This document shows, one piece after another, positions 9,315-18,292 of a stretch of DNA of 64,000 nt. The translations under genes and the position numbers were made by a program. Origin of the DNA: Unio delphinus. Taxonomy: Eukaryota > Mollusca > Bivalvia > Unionida > Unionidae. Under the pieces are notes generated by a model. The model made no database searches, was not told where the DNA came from, and worked only from the letters and a program-made list of their open reading frames with translations. Each line of letters starts with the position of its first letter. Positions within the stretch are counted from its first letter, which is position 1. Location of the stretch: contig JAQISU010000118.1 in assembly GCA_029339505.1 (NCBI GenBank), forward strand, positions 7,469,001 to 7,533,000. Reading direction: 5' to 3'.

Positions 9315-9779
9315 ATGCCACAACCTTTATCACTTGTGATCCAACAGATTCCGTGGAAGGATATCAATGAGAAGATTCACACGGTGAAAGATTACGAACA
9401 CTTATTGCAAGAACTGTGCCCTATGAATTGGGGTCGACGTGTAGTGTGTGTTTTAGTGACTTGCTTTCTGGGATTTCGTTTACCTATCCTTGTGGACACT
9501 TTACGAACACTACCTACCAAAAAAGACAGTATGGTGACTCCTTTAAATGTTCATGAGAGACTTATTCTGTTCAAAGCCTTACGCTTTCATCTGGATACGT
9601 CTCGACCTCTACAGGAAAAAAAGATTCGTCAACTTTTACGTACGGAAGCGGTGTACGAAGATGTGTGTGTAGCTTGTGACTTACACCCTCATTGGACAGA
9701 TGTACGTAACTGGAAAAGTTGGGATTTTGAGGCTTGGACAAACGAAGCATCCCATTATGCCCAAGCGTTGTGTTCGTAA
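9315..9779 (+). CDS. Unknown protein; target of LTR insertion in copy B
   Basis: 154 codons. Contains a hydrophobic stretch (VVCVLVTCFLGFRLPILV, residues ~43-60) and a Trp-rich C-terminal part (NWKSWDFEAW). No family recognised. Its 3' end overlaps the next gene by 23 bases in another frame. Intact here; in copy B the LTR retrotransposon splits it after the ATGTT at 9547-9551. Confidence 0.6.
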   Translation: MPQPLSLVIQQIPWKDINEKIHTVKDYEHLLQELCPMNWGRRVVCVLVTCFLGFRLPILVDTLRTLPTKKDSMVTPLNVHERLILFKALRFHLDTSRPLQEKKIRQLLRTEAVYEDVCVACDLHPHWTDVRNWKSWDFEAWTNEASHYAQALCS

Positions 9780-10128
9780 AATTCATCGTCGAGTGAAAAA
9801 AGTCACTTTTAAACCTGTGTTAGTTACAGTACCAGAAGAAGAAGAAGAGAAAGAATCTGTCTCCCAGGACAATCCCTCTGTTCAAGACAGAACTGTCATA
9901 GACATTCTTCCACAAAGACTCTTTCGAGAAGACACCTATGTGACTGTACCCCATGTAGAGGAGACTATAAGAACATTACACACTACCTCTAGGACACCTT
10001 CGTTACCCAAACAATGTTGTACAGTGACTTGTTTATATGCCACTTTGATCGTTTCCCTATGTATTTTATCTCTGTATTTATCCATTTGGCTTTTATGTAT
10101 TTTCGTCTTTCATGTTGTTCGAATTTAA
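9757..10128 (+). CDS. Small tail-anchored membrane protein, unknown
   Basis: 123 codons from ATG 9757; an in-frame GTG at 9676 would extend it, but that part lies in the preceding gene. The N-terminus is basic (MPKRCVRKIHRRVKK), followed by an acidic EEEEEKE run. Residues ~88-120 form one long hydrophobic segment (LYATLIVSLCILSLYLSIWL and on) ending close to the C-terminus, typical of a tail anchor. No family recognised. AATAAA follows at 10140-10145. Intact in both copies. Confidence 0.65.
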   Translation: MPKRCVRKIHRRVKKVTFKPVLVTVPEEEEEKESVSQDNPSVQDRTVIDILPQRLFREDTYVTVPHVEETIRTLHTTSRTPSLPKQCCTVTCLYATLIVSLCILSLYLSIWLLCIFVFHVVRI

Positions 10129-10139
10129 ACATGCATTGA

Positions 10140-10145
10140 AATAAA
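10140..10145 (+). terminator. Poly(A) signal AATAAA
   Basis: Twelve bases after the stop of the membrane-protein gene; ordinary polyadenylation rather than the stem-loop used by the terminal genes. Confidence 0.5.
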
Positions 10146-10222
10146 CGTGTCTTGAAAAAAGTATTAAAACCTCTTGTCTTGTCTGTTTTTTTTGTGTCAA
10201 TCGTGTCATACCACTACACACT

Positions 10223-10954
10223 ATGGCTCACTCTGCTATTTCTACTACTCTTTCCTCCTCCACATTCAAAGTCATTGACGAACACTTAGATCAGGCTAGT
10301 TGGAAAACCTTGTATCTTCGTCATCCTTTTAACATGTTAATTGCTGGACCGAGCAGTTCAGGCAAAACCGAATTTGTCAAACGTTTGATCGAACATAAAC
10401 ATCATTTGATCGATCGTCCACCTCAACGCATCGTGTGGTGTTACAAAGAGTGGCAATCGGCATACAGCCTTTTGCAAGAAAGTCAAGGTGATTCCGTTTT
10501 GTTTGTAGCAGGCATTCCTAAAGAAGACGAGGGGATCGTGTCTGACCCTAGTCAAACTCATTGGGTTATTTTTGACGACATGTTAGGAGAAGACGAAGAA
10601 GAAATTAAACTGTGGTTTACACGTAAAGGGCATCATCGTAATGCCAGTGTCATTTACATTACACAAAATTTATTTCAACAAAGTAAAGCCCATCGTACCA
10701 TTAGTCTCAATGCTCATTACGTGGTCTTGTTTAAAAGTCCTCGAGATAAATCACAAGTGCAAGTCTTAGCCAAACAGTTAGGAACACCTTGGCTAACTCA
10801 TGCGTACGATGATGCAACTCAAACGCCACACGCCTATTTACTCGTGGATTTAAAACCCACCACCCCTGATTATTTGCGATTTCGTATCGATTTGTTTCAC
10901 GACTGGTGCCAAGACGGAGGACCTGTCGTGTACACGTCCTCGTCGTCGACATAA
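10223..10954 (+). CDS. DNA-packaging ATPase (FtsK/HerA, A32-like)
   Basis: 243 codons. Walker A GPSSSGKT at residues 42-49, Walker B WVIFDD at 114-119, sensor-like YITQNLF at ~145-151. Length and motif layout match the Polinton/adintovirus packaging ATPase, which drives genome DNA into capsids. Intact in both copies; copy B differs by L93V and E125K and has one base fewer in the T run before the ATG. It lies upstream of small basic and capsid-associated genes. Confidence 0.93.
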   Translation: MAHSAISTTLSSSTFKVIDEHLDQASWKTLYLRHPFNMLIAGPSSSGKTEFVKRLIEHKHHLIDRPPQRIVWCYKEWQSAYSLLQESQGDSVLFVAGIPKEDEGIVSDPSQTHWVIFDDMLGEDEEEIKLWFTRKGHHRNASVIYITQNLFQQSKAHRTISLNAHYVVLFKSPRDKSQVQVLAKQLGTPWLTHAYDDATQTPHAYLLVDLKPTTPDYLRFRIDLFHDWCQDGGPVVYTSSSST

Positions 10955-10977
10955 CCATATGAACCACTAAAAAAATC

Positions 10978-10985
10978 TATAAAAA
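10978..10985 (+). promoter_or_regulatory. TATA box, TATAAAAA
   Basis: 39 bases before the ATG at 11024, in the 69-base gap after the ATPase gene. Confidence 0.6.
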
Positions 10986-11023
10986 CCTTGGGTCACTTTG
11001 ACCTTGTCTCATACATCGTCAAC

Positions 11024-11854
11024 ATGACGTCCCTTCAGTCTCATCTTCCCATCAAATTGATTCGTGCCTTGTACGGCATCAGTCGCAAAAAAAATCCACA
11101 AATACGTGATCACGTCTTAGAAGCCAGTCTCAAAGAAGTCTTACGATGGTTTACGGTGACAGCACGTCAAATACTGCAAGGCATCATTCACATTCCACAT
11201 CAAACCAAACGCTTTTTTGACAGAAACAAAGTAGCCTTGACACAACTGGCCAATTCTCGCATCGACTCTCAAACCAAAAAGCAAATCATATTGAAACCTG
11301 GAGGTAGTGGTTCTCTAGGAGGTGTCATCATTCGTTCCCTTTTAAAATGGGATCCCAATACTCCCAAAGTTTACCCCAAGAAAACAAAAAAAGCCAAACA
11401 AACCCCTAAGAAAAAGAACAAGGGTGACAAGACCAAAACACAGAAAAAGAAAAGTCAACAGAAAAAAGCGGTCACCCACAAAAAAGGCACTTCGGCCAGG
11501 ACACAACCTTACATTCGTCAACCACGACCTGTAAGAGAAGATCTACAAGGACGTTTGGCAGGGACTACGTTGCCAGTAGCCTCTTGTGCTTCCACTTCTC
11601 CGTTGCGGATAATGCCAGGCAAACCCAATTTGACACCCGTTTTTCCTAATTTGATGAAACATTGGAAATCTGCGTCTCCCAAAACGTCTCCTCCACCAGT
11701 GACACCCTCGTCCACATTAGCGGCAGTAGCAGCTGCTCACAAAGTACCTGCCACAAAAGTCAAAGTCCAAGAAAGATCTGGCATGTTAAAGAGTTTACTA
11801 GATTTGTCCAAACAAGAACTGTCCCGATTGAGTCCGTTACGAACCCCTTCATGA
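11024..11854 (+). CDS. Large basic protein, core-like, unknown
   Basis: 276 codons from the first ATG after the TATA box (an upstream TTG would add 12 residues). The first ~105 residues look folded (LIRALYGISRKKNPQIRDHV) and end in a glycine-rich KPGGSGSLGG then IIRSLLKW. Residues ~120-165 are almost pure Lys/Gln/Thr (KKTKKAKQTPKKKNK). The rest is Pro/Ser/Thr-rich. The charge and position among virion genes suggest a DNA-binding core or scaffold protein, which is inference. Intact and unchanged in copy B. Confidence 0.7.
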   Translation: MTSLQSHLPIKLIRALYGISRKKNPQIRDHVLEASLKEVLRWFTVTARQILQGIIHIPHQTKRFFDRNKVALTQLANSRIDSQTKKQIILKPGGSGSLGGVIIRSLLKWDPNTPKVYPKKTKKAKQTPKKKNKGDKTKTQKKKSQQKKAVTHKKGTSARTQPYIRQPRPVREDLQGRLAGTTLPVASCASTSPLRIMPGKPNLTPVFPNLMKHWKSASPKTSPPPVTPSSTLAAVAAAHKVPATKVKVQERSGMLKSLLDLSKQELSRLSPLRTPS

Positions 11855-11915
11855 CGTGTGTTACCTGCTACGAAGTTGATACGACGCAAAGATAATCAGT
11901 GGCGACACATTCCAG

Positions 11916-11923
11916 TATAAAAA
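11916..11923 (+). promoter_or_regulatory. TATA box, TATAAAAA
   Basis: 57 bases before the ATG at 11980. Confidence 0.55.
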
Positions 11924-11979
11924 TGACTTGAGGACCACACCGGGAATCAGTTTTTTTCTGTACCACTTCTGAACACTCA

Positions 11980-12207
11980 ATGATGCCTCCTCAAAAACGT
12001 GCACACCACCACTACCCTCGTCGTTCTGCTGTCCAAAAAGGAAAAGGAAAAAGACAATCTCGTCATCGTACAAAAAGCTTAAAAACCAAACATCGACGTC
12101 ATCCCCTCCAAAGACATAGACCTTTAAAGAAAAAGAAGAGTCACCAAAAAGGAGGATCCTTTGTCAATTTTGGGAAACACATCGTTACCTTTTTGACGAA
12201 GCGCTAG
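11980..12207 (+). CDS. pX/mu-like small basic DNA-binding protein
   Basis: 75 codons; two adjacent ATGs at 11980 and 11983. More than a third of residues are Lys, Arg or His (KGKGKRQSRHRTKSLK, then PLKKKKSHQK), ending in a short hydrophobic GGSFVNFGKHIVTFL. Size and composition resemble the adenovirus pX (mu) class of core peptides, common next to capsid genes in Polintons. That assignment rests on composition only. AATAAA overlaps the end at 12210-12215. Intact in both copies. Confidence 0.65.
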   Translation: MMPPQKRAHHHYPRRSAVQKGKGKRQSRHRTKSLKTKHRRHPLQRHRPLKKKKSHQKGGSFVNFGKHIVTFLTKR

Positions 12208-12209
12208 TA

Positions 12210-12215
12210 AATAAA
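12210..12215 (+). terminator. Poly(A) signal AATAAA
   Basis: Immediately after the stop of the pX-like gene (CTAGTAAATAAAAG). Confidence 0.5.
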
Positions 12216-12271
12216 AGAGGGTGTGTGCCAAGTCATTGACGTTAGTGACATTGTAGAACGAACAAGTAAAG

Positions 12272-12675
12272 ATGTCACCTCGCAGAAAACATTCTTCTTC
12301 ACCTCACAAAGGAAAGAAAAGGAAAGGACTACCTCCTCGTTTAGTCAAACACGGAGACGTGTTGTCTGTCCTGTCCAAAGCTTCTCCACTCATGCGAAAG
12401 CAAATCATTAAAACGGCTTCCAAAGATGTCATCGATACCGTGTGCGAATGTTGTTTGAATGTTTTGAAAGGCACGATACCTTTGTCTCCACACCAGAAAA
12501 AATGCTTAGCCAACATCGACATGTTCTTCGTCGAATGGTCCAAAAGAAAATACCCATCCGTGAAAAGAAAAAAATGTTGGTGCAACGCGGCGGACTTTCA
12601 CCCTTTCTTGCCATGTTGTTTGCAGGAATAGCGAAAAGTGTGCTAACGAATGCAATGTTAAGTATAACAATATGA
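12272..12675 (+). pseudogene. Small conserved Polinton protein, frameshifted
   Basis: The N-terminal part (ATG 12272) contains CECCLNVLKGTIPLSPHQKK and the C-terminal part, in a different frame, contains KKKMLVQRGGLSPFLAML. I recognise this order (basic start, helical middle, ICECxLNVLxG-type segment, then LVQRGGF-type hydrophobic end) as a very common unnamed Polinton/adintovirus ORF. The frame changes near 12510; the first frame stops at 12631, the second at 12675. The function is unknown; the basic-then-hydrophobic end suggests a membrane-active or virion protein. Same lesion in copy B. Confidence 0.75.
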
Positions 12676-12752
12676 TACAATGGATGAATCAATAAATGGC
12701 TCAAGGAATGGGTAGCAATATGTATGATCCTTCCAGAAGATAAAAGGGACTC

Positions 12753-13490
12753 ATGGAGCACCACGAACTCAGACGTAACCTTTGGAAGCCCATGGAAGGA
12801 CGAAAACTGACTTTAGTTCCTTACAAACGATGGATGGAATACCATCGTTGGCAAGAATAACGCATCCCCCATTTACCACCCAATCCTGATTTGAACGAGA
12901 TGTCCCAATTACAACACGAATTGCAATCCTTGATGCATCGCCACGATTTGTCCGAAACCGAAAAGTCGCAAAAGTACGGTCAACTTTTGCAACGACTACA
13001 ACTCTTTCATCGAAAAGCTGTGGAACAAACAGCTCTACCTACTCTGTCCGATTTGAAGGCTCTAATGAATAATCCGTCGCCCTTACCCTCTACAGTGGCT
13101 AAAACAGACGTCACCCCACCATTACCCAAGGAAGAAGAAGAACCCCATGATCTCTTTCAAACACCCACTGCCACTTCCATTCCGAGTAAGATTGCCGCTT
13201 CCTTATTAACCCCTTCTCCCACTCCCCAACGAGAAGAACTCAAAACTTGGGTTAAAAGATGATGGCTACTCCTTCTTCAACAGAAAGTGAAAAAGAAAGA
13301 AAGGAAACCAGAAGTGAAAAAAGAAAAGAAGACCAAAGCTATCTCATTACCTCCGCCACCACCACCACCACCACCACCAGTACCCTCGACGTCAACTCCT
13401 GTGGCACATCGGACACGTAAAACCGTTTCCAAACAACCCCCATTTCGTTCCACCCAAAGCAATATCCTCGAAGAGTGGGTTTCTCATTAA
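12753..13490 (+). pseudogene. Conserved Polinton helical protein with two in-frame stops
   Basis: One frame from ATG 12753 (MEHHELRRNLWKPMEG) holds KLTLVPYKRW, then TAA at 12858-12860, then a helical segment EMSQLQHELQSLMHRHDLSE followed by KYGQLLQRLQLFHRKA, then TGA at 13260-13262, then a Lys-rich part, a run of ten prolines and a Thr/Ser tail to 13490. The LVP-block plus helical (D)LS-x-EK-x-x-x-Y pattern is typical of an unnamed Polinton protein found just upstream of integrase. Whether the piece after 13262 belongs to the same gene is uncertain. Same stops in copy B. Confidence 0.65.
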
Positions 13491-13497
13491 CCAAACT

Positions 13498-14593
13498 ATG
13501 GAGAAGGTATTAGCCAGCATTTACTACGATCCAGCTCACCCTGCAGGTTACGGAGGCATTCAGAAATTGTATCGTGCTGCCAAAAGACGCCTGAAAAAGC
13601 TCCGTTTACCTGCAGTACAACGATGGTTACAAGAACAAGCAACGTACACTTTACACAAAGCCATTCGACGAAAATTTCACAGAAGTCGCACTCAAGTGGA
13701 AGGCATCCGATTTAGCCGATGTCTCTCATTTAGCCACCTACAATCGTGGCTACAAATATTTGTTTTGCGTCATCGACGTCTTTTCTAAATTTGCCTGGGT
13801 CGTACCATTGACATCCAAATCGAGCGGAGAGTTAGTACGAGCTTTGCAACTGGTGTTGAAACAAAGTGGTCGTCACCCTCTTCGATGGCAAACCGACAAA
13901 GGCACCGAATTTCTGAACCAAGCTTTCCAACGAGAATTAAAGAAATGTGACATTCATTTTTTCACCACCGAAAATCCTGAAACCAAAGCCAGTATCGTGG
14001 AACGTTTTCAACGTACCTTGAAAGAACGCATGTGGAAATATTTTACGCATCAACACACTCTCAAGTACATCGACGTCTTACCGCACTTAGTCCAAGCCTA
14101 CAATCAATCTTACCATAGAAGCATTGGACGTGCCCCACAAGAGGTGTCACCCGACAACGAAGTAACTGTTTTTGAGCGTCTGTTTGGTACGTCCCGGACG
14201 AGGGCTGTCCCCAAGAAAGGTGGAGAAGTGTTAACCCCAGGAGATTGGGTACGCATTGGTAAAACCAAACGTACTTTTGACAAAGGTTACTTACCCAACT
14301 GGACCACCGAATTGTTTCGTGTTACTGGACGAGTGCGTGGCCGTCATCCTGCCGTCTATAAATTGGAAGACATGAACGGAGAAGTAGTAAAAGAAACGTT
14401 TTACTTGCCTGAGTTACAACGTGTCACCAAAAAAGAAGACGACATGTACGACATTGAAAGCATTCTCGAACGAAGAACCCGTAAAGTAGGAAAACGTCGT
14501 GTCAAAAAAGTCAAAGTACGTTGGAAAGGATATCCTTCTAGTTTTGATTCTTGGATTGACGCTTCGCAAGTCATCGACTATAAAAAGAAGTAA
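13498..14593 (+). pseudogene. int: Integrase (DDE) with C-terminal chromodomain, frameshifted
   Basis: Polinton integrase of the retrovirus-like DDE class, which joins element ends to host DNA. The N-terminal part (MEKVLASIYYDPAHPAGYGG) and TYTLHKAIRRKF are in one frame; the catalytic core is in the next, with the change between ~13690 and 13705. Catalytic residues by position: Asp 13709-13711, Asp 13895-13897 (QTDKGTEF), Glu 14000-14002 (SIVERFQ), 34 residues between the last two. An SH3-like segment follows, and a chromodomain at ~14440-14590 (YDIESILERR, VRWKGYPSSFDSW). Chromodomains read histone H3 methyl-lysine, so heterochromatin targeting is likely. One frameshift, shared by both copies. 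Confidence 0.92.
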
Positions 14594-14598
14594 CCAGT

Positions 14599-15018
14599 AT
14601 GCCCTTCAATACAGCTTCAGCAACCACAGTGACTACTCCTTCACCCACTTCATCTCTGCAAGATTTACAAAAGCAACCCTTGTGGGTGTGGTGTGGAGAA
14701 CGTGTCCCTAAAACCCAAATCGTCTTTTTCTGTCAAATCTTTGTGGTGTATTGAGTTATTGGTGCAGCCATTGCTAATTTGAGTTTGCAACAAGGAGACA
14801 AACAATTGTGGACTATTTTACTCAGCAGTTGCATCGGGTATCTTCTTCCCAATCCTTCCCTGAAATACTCTTACAACGGGAACAACAGTAACATTATTGG
14901 GAGTCTTGCGTCCAACGTTAGTCATTCTCCTGACAGTCACCCTTCCAATCACAATCCTCTTTTAGACACTCCTTTAACCTCGAGTGACTCCTCGGACAGA
15001 ACAACATTGGAATTATGA
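14599..15018 (+). pseudogene. Small two-helix membrane protein, stop in frame
   Basis: One frame of 140 codons from ATG 14599, broken by TGA at 14752-14754. Before the stop: VPKTQIVFFCQIFVVY; after it: VIGAAIANLSL and then LWTILLSSCIGYLLPNPSLK. I recognise the pair as a widespread unnamed Polinton/adintovirus membrane protein whose ~70-residue core holds two hydrophobic helices and a GYLLPxPxxK end. Long Ser/Thr/Asn-rich ends are extra here. The 3' end overlaps the penton gene by 4 bases (ATGA). Lesion shared with copy B. Confidence 0.75.
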
Positions 15019-15950
15019 ACAACACTATTAACCAATTTTACTTAACGTTACCTAGTGACAGTTCCATGGAGGTGTTTCCTAACAACACGTTGTGCTGTTA
15101 CATGGCTAAATTACCTCAAGCCATTCATTTGGATCAAGATGCTCATTGGGAAGTAGCTTTAGTGGAAATGATACACCCGACACAAATCAAAAGCATCGTC
15201 GAAAATCAAAACACTTTTACAGTAGAAGTGTTTGACGAGCAATTGCAAGATGCCTTAGACGTACGAGGCAAAGGTGGCAAAAAGAAATCAGTTGGACCCA
15301 CGACTAAAACCCTGTCCACTCATAAATTCCTCATTCCTCCAGGCTATTATTTTAGTGGTCAACATTTAGTGACTACACTTGCTACCATATTCAATGTTAA
15401 GTTTGGTAAAGCCATGGATAAACTATCCCCCCAAAAAAGTGTTACCTTTGAGTACTATTAAGTGGCTCGTCGTCTCATGATCAAATTTTCAGAGGATGAA
15501 ATGATAGGCATTACCTTTTGTCCTGAATTGTTTGATATTTTAGGTGGAGACACTGAGTTGCTCAAGAAGAGAAATGAAAAAACACAACTCATAGACACTA
15601 ACGAGAAAGTTGCGAAATGTTTTAAATTCCCTGTAGAATTGAACCAAGGTCTCAACTTGATGTTTGTGTACTCCGATGTGGCAGAGTACAACGTGGTAGG
15701 ACACACCTCTGTACCGTTACTGCGTGTCATTCCTTTCAAAGTGGATTCTGTCATTGCCGCTAACGAGGAAGGTGGAAATACCTATCACGTTCACCGTGAA
15801 TTTGTACATCCTCATTATTTGCCCGTCAGTAAGTCTTTTTTCGACAGTGTCAACATTACTATAAAAGGAGAACTAGGACAAAATATTCCATTTACCAAAG
15901 GGAAAGTCACAGTGAAACTCCATTTTCAAAAACGATTCTCAAACAACTGA
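15015..15950 (+). pseudogene. Minor capsid (penton-like) protein, stop in frame
   Basis: One frame of 312 codons from ATG 15015, cut by TAA at 15459-15461. N-terminal FYLTLPSDSSMEVFPNNTL, then WEVALVEMIHP and PPGYYFSGQHLV before the stop; ITFCPELFDILGG, LMFVYSDVAEYNVVG and VPLLRVIPF after it, ending GKVTVKLHFQKRF. This is the standard Polinton/adintovirus penton (minor capsid) pattern, a jelly-roll protein of the capsid vertices. It starts inside the last codons of the preceding gene. The same TAA is in copy B. Confidence 0.88.
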
Positions 15951-15957
15951 AAAAGTG

Positions 15958-16398
15958 ATGTATCCTGTGTACCAAGGAGTCACTCGACAACGAGGACATG
16001 GTTTAGGAGATATGTTTAAATCAGCCTTTCATTCTGTGGTCCTTGTTTTGAAACCGATGGTGACACGAGGATTGCACGCCTTAAAAGATGCCGCATTGAC
16101 TCACGGCAAAGATTTTATCCACAATGTTCTCATTAACAAACAAAACCCCAAAGAAGCTTTTTTGAGAGAAGGCAAAAATGTCTTGCTTCAAACGGGTAAA
16201 GAGATTTTGGGTCGACGAGAAAGTCCTATAAATGCCCTAAACGGTACCGAGTCTGGCATTCCTGCTTCCCTGACGACACAGCAAGGACAAGGTAGAAAGC
16301 GACGATGAAGGCACCCTTTCAAAAGTCTCCGTACCTCTAAAGTTAGAAAGACGAAGAAAAAAAGAACCTCTCGAGACTTAGACATTTTTGATTATTAA
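15958..16398 (+). pseudogene. pVI-like capsid-associated protein, probably cut before its tail
   Basis: The open frame runs from ATG 15958 to TGA at 16306-16308 (116 residues): YQGVTRQRGHGLGDMFKSAF, a long amphipathic helical middle and a basic QGRKRR. After the TGA the same frame stays open for 29 codons of basic sequence (KVRKTKKKRTSR) ending DIFDY at 16398. The N-terminal (Y/F)QGxxxQRGxGxG block is what I know from Polinton/adintovirus pVI-like proteins, which in adenovirus disrupt membranes during entry. Basic tails ending in a D(I/V)F motif are usual, so the TGA is read here as a lesion; a genuinely shorter protein is possible. Confidence 0.6.
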
Positions 16399-16435
16399 AA
16401 GTAAAAAAAACACATAGAGACTGAGAGAAAAAAAA

Positions 16436-17754
16436 ATGATGCACCAAGAATCATGTGCCTGTTCCAAGTCGGAACTAGATCTCTTTGCCATGCCACCCAC
16501 AATGATGACCATGCAAGAAGCCCAATGGGTTGAATTTCATCCCGTCTCCTCTTTGACGGATTCAGCTCCCATCGAGTTTGAAATCAAAGGACAACCCGAA
16601 GATTACATCGATCTCAACAACAGTTACTTGTATTTGAAAGTGAAAGTGGGAAGAATGGACAGCGCCAACCCGCTGGCAGCCGATGCCCGAGTAGCTCCCA
16701 TCAACAATTTCATGCATTCCTTGTTCAGCGAAGTGGATTTGTACATGAATAACAAACTGGTTAGCAGTAGTATGGATACTTACCCTTACCGAGCGTACCT
16801 CGAAAATCTCTTGACGTACGGAAAAGAAGCCAAGAATACTCATTTAGATGCTTGCGTGGTATGGAAACCTGACACCGCAGGTGAAAAAACGTTTAACAGC
16901 ACAGTCTCGGTCGCAGACGATGACAATCCTCTCAACGAGGGTTTTCTCGAGCGTCGAAAGAAAATTAAGGAAGGACGTAGTTTAGAACTGTTCGATCATT
17001 TGCATTTGGACATGTGGTTTCAAGAGAAGTATTTGCTAAACGGAGTAGATATTCGCTTGAGACTGAATCGTAGCAGTGCTGCTTTCCATTTGATGGCTGA
17101 TACCGGCACATACAAAACCATTATAGAAAAAGCCAGGTTATACGTGCGTCGTGTGGAAGTGTTACCTAAAGTGGGAAATGATATCAATCACATTTTGAGC
17201 AGAACGACAGCCAAGTATCCGATACGCCGCGTGGAAGTCAAAACCTTCACCATTGCCATGGATCTAAGATCCAAGATCGAAGATCATCTGTTCCAAGGAC
17301 AGTTACCCAAACGTTTATTCATTGGTATCGTCAGCAATGCAACGGTACCCACAATAAAAATCCTTTCGAGTTTAAGCACAACAGAGTATCCAAAATCGAA
17401 GTCAGTCGCGATGGCAAAACTTTGTGTACCAGACCTTTCGAACCCAACTTTGCCCAGAAGAATTACTTGAGGTCGTACTTGTCGCTGTACGAAGCCACAG
17501 GACAGTTAGGAACCAACACCAGTCACGGTATTTCCTACGACGATTATGCAGGAGGTTACGCTTTGTGGGCTTTTGATTTCACTCCAGACCAAGGCAGCGA
17601 CGAGGGACATTTCTACCCTATAAAATCTGGGCAACTGCGTGTGGAACTTCAGTTTGCAGTAAATCTTGAAGACACGGTGAATGTCATTCTGTATGCTGAA
17701 TTCGATAATACCATAGAAATCAACAGTTTGAGAGAAGTCATTCTAGACTATTAG
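16436..17754 (+). pseudogene. mcp: Major capsid protein (double jelly roll), frameshifted
   Basis: From ATG 16436 (second ATG at 16439). The first frame has LDLFAMPPTMMTMQEAQWVE, PIEFEIKGQPEDYIDL, LYLKVKVGRM, FSEVDLYMNNKLVS and YPYRAYLENLLTYG, all hallmarks of the Polinton/adintovirus major capsid protein. The frame shifts by one at ~17350-17362; the second frame resumes at NPFEFKHNRVSKIEV and runs through YDDYAGGYALWAFDFTPD and LRVELQFA to TAG 17752-17754. Full length would be about 439 residues, close to the family's lower range. This protein builds the icosahedral shell. The same frameshift is in copy B. Confidence 0.92.
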
Positions 17755-17759
17755 ACACT

Positions 17760-18257
17760 ATGGAAGACCCTTGTCCTTCTTTGAATAGTGGAGAATCCAT
17801 GGAATGGCAGGTTACAGAAAAAGCAGATCCCCAAGACCAAAAAGAAGAGGTAGTAATCATGCAATCCAGATGGCCAGAACAGGAACAACAGTTAGTGGCC
17901 TGTTTTGCACAACACTTGGAGGATACAATGAGGGACATGATTAAAAAAGATTGTTATGGATGTCAAATCGATCATCCCAGTCAAATTCAACACGATAAAT
18001 GTATGATGATGAGTCAAGAAGAAAAATTGGATGATTATCTGAATGAAGCTTGGAGTCTCATCTCAGAAGAAGCCGTGTTACTTCAGTGGTATAAAGACTT
18101 GTGTGCTCATTCCTCTCCTCCATTGTTTGCTCGAGAAATTGATCGCATCGAAACTCTCTTGGCCAAAAGTAAAGAGACGAAGCAAACCAACAGTTACTTG
18201 ACAGACCGTTTCAAACAAAAAGTCTGGATTGAATTGATGACTTATCATCACCTGTAA
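17760..18257 (+). CDS. Conserved Polinton protein with Cys/His cluster
   Basis: 165 codons, intact, starting 5 bases after the capsid stop. The diagnostic stretch is DCYGCQIDHPSQIQHDKC (C65, C68, H72, H78, C81), a likely zinc-binding or structural cluster, inside a helical protein (LEDTMRDMI before it, LDDYLNEAWSLI after it). A CxGCxxxHPSQxxHxC block is a feature I know from unnamed Polinton ORFs between capsid and protease; no function is established. Unchanged in copy B. Confidence 0.75.
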   Translation: MEDPCPSLNSGESMEWQVTEKADPQDQKEEVVIMQSRWPEQEQQLVACFAQHLEDTMRDMIKKDCYGCQIDHPSQIQHDKCMMMSQEEKLDDYLNEAWSLISEEAVLLQWYKDLCAHSSPPLFAREIDRIETLLAKSKETKQTNSYLTDRFKQKVWIELMTYHHL

Positions 18258-18292
18258 AGAAAGGAAAAAAAACAAGGCTACACAAGAAACAA

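Noticed and set aside
5093..16308. Alternative genetic code or programmed read-through to explain the in-frame stops
   Set aside because: TAA, TAG and TGA all occur, together with frameshifts and a deletion in the same genes; decay explains all of them.
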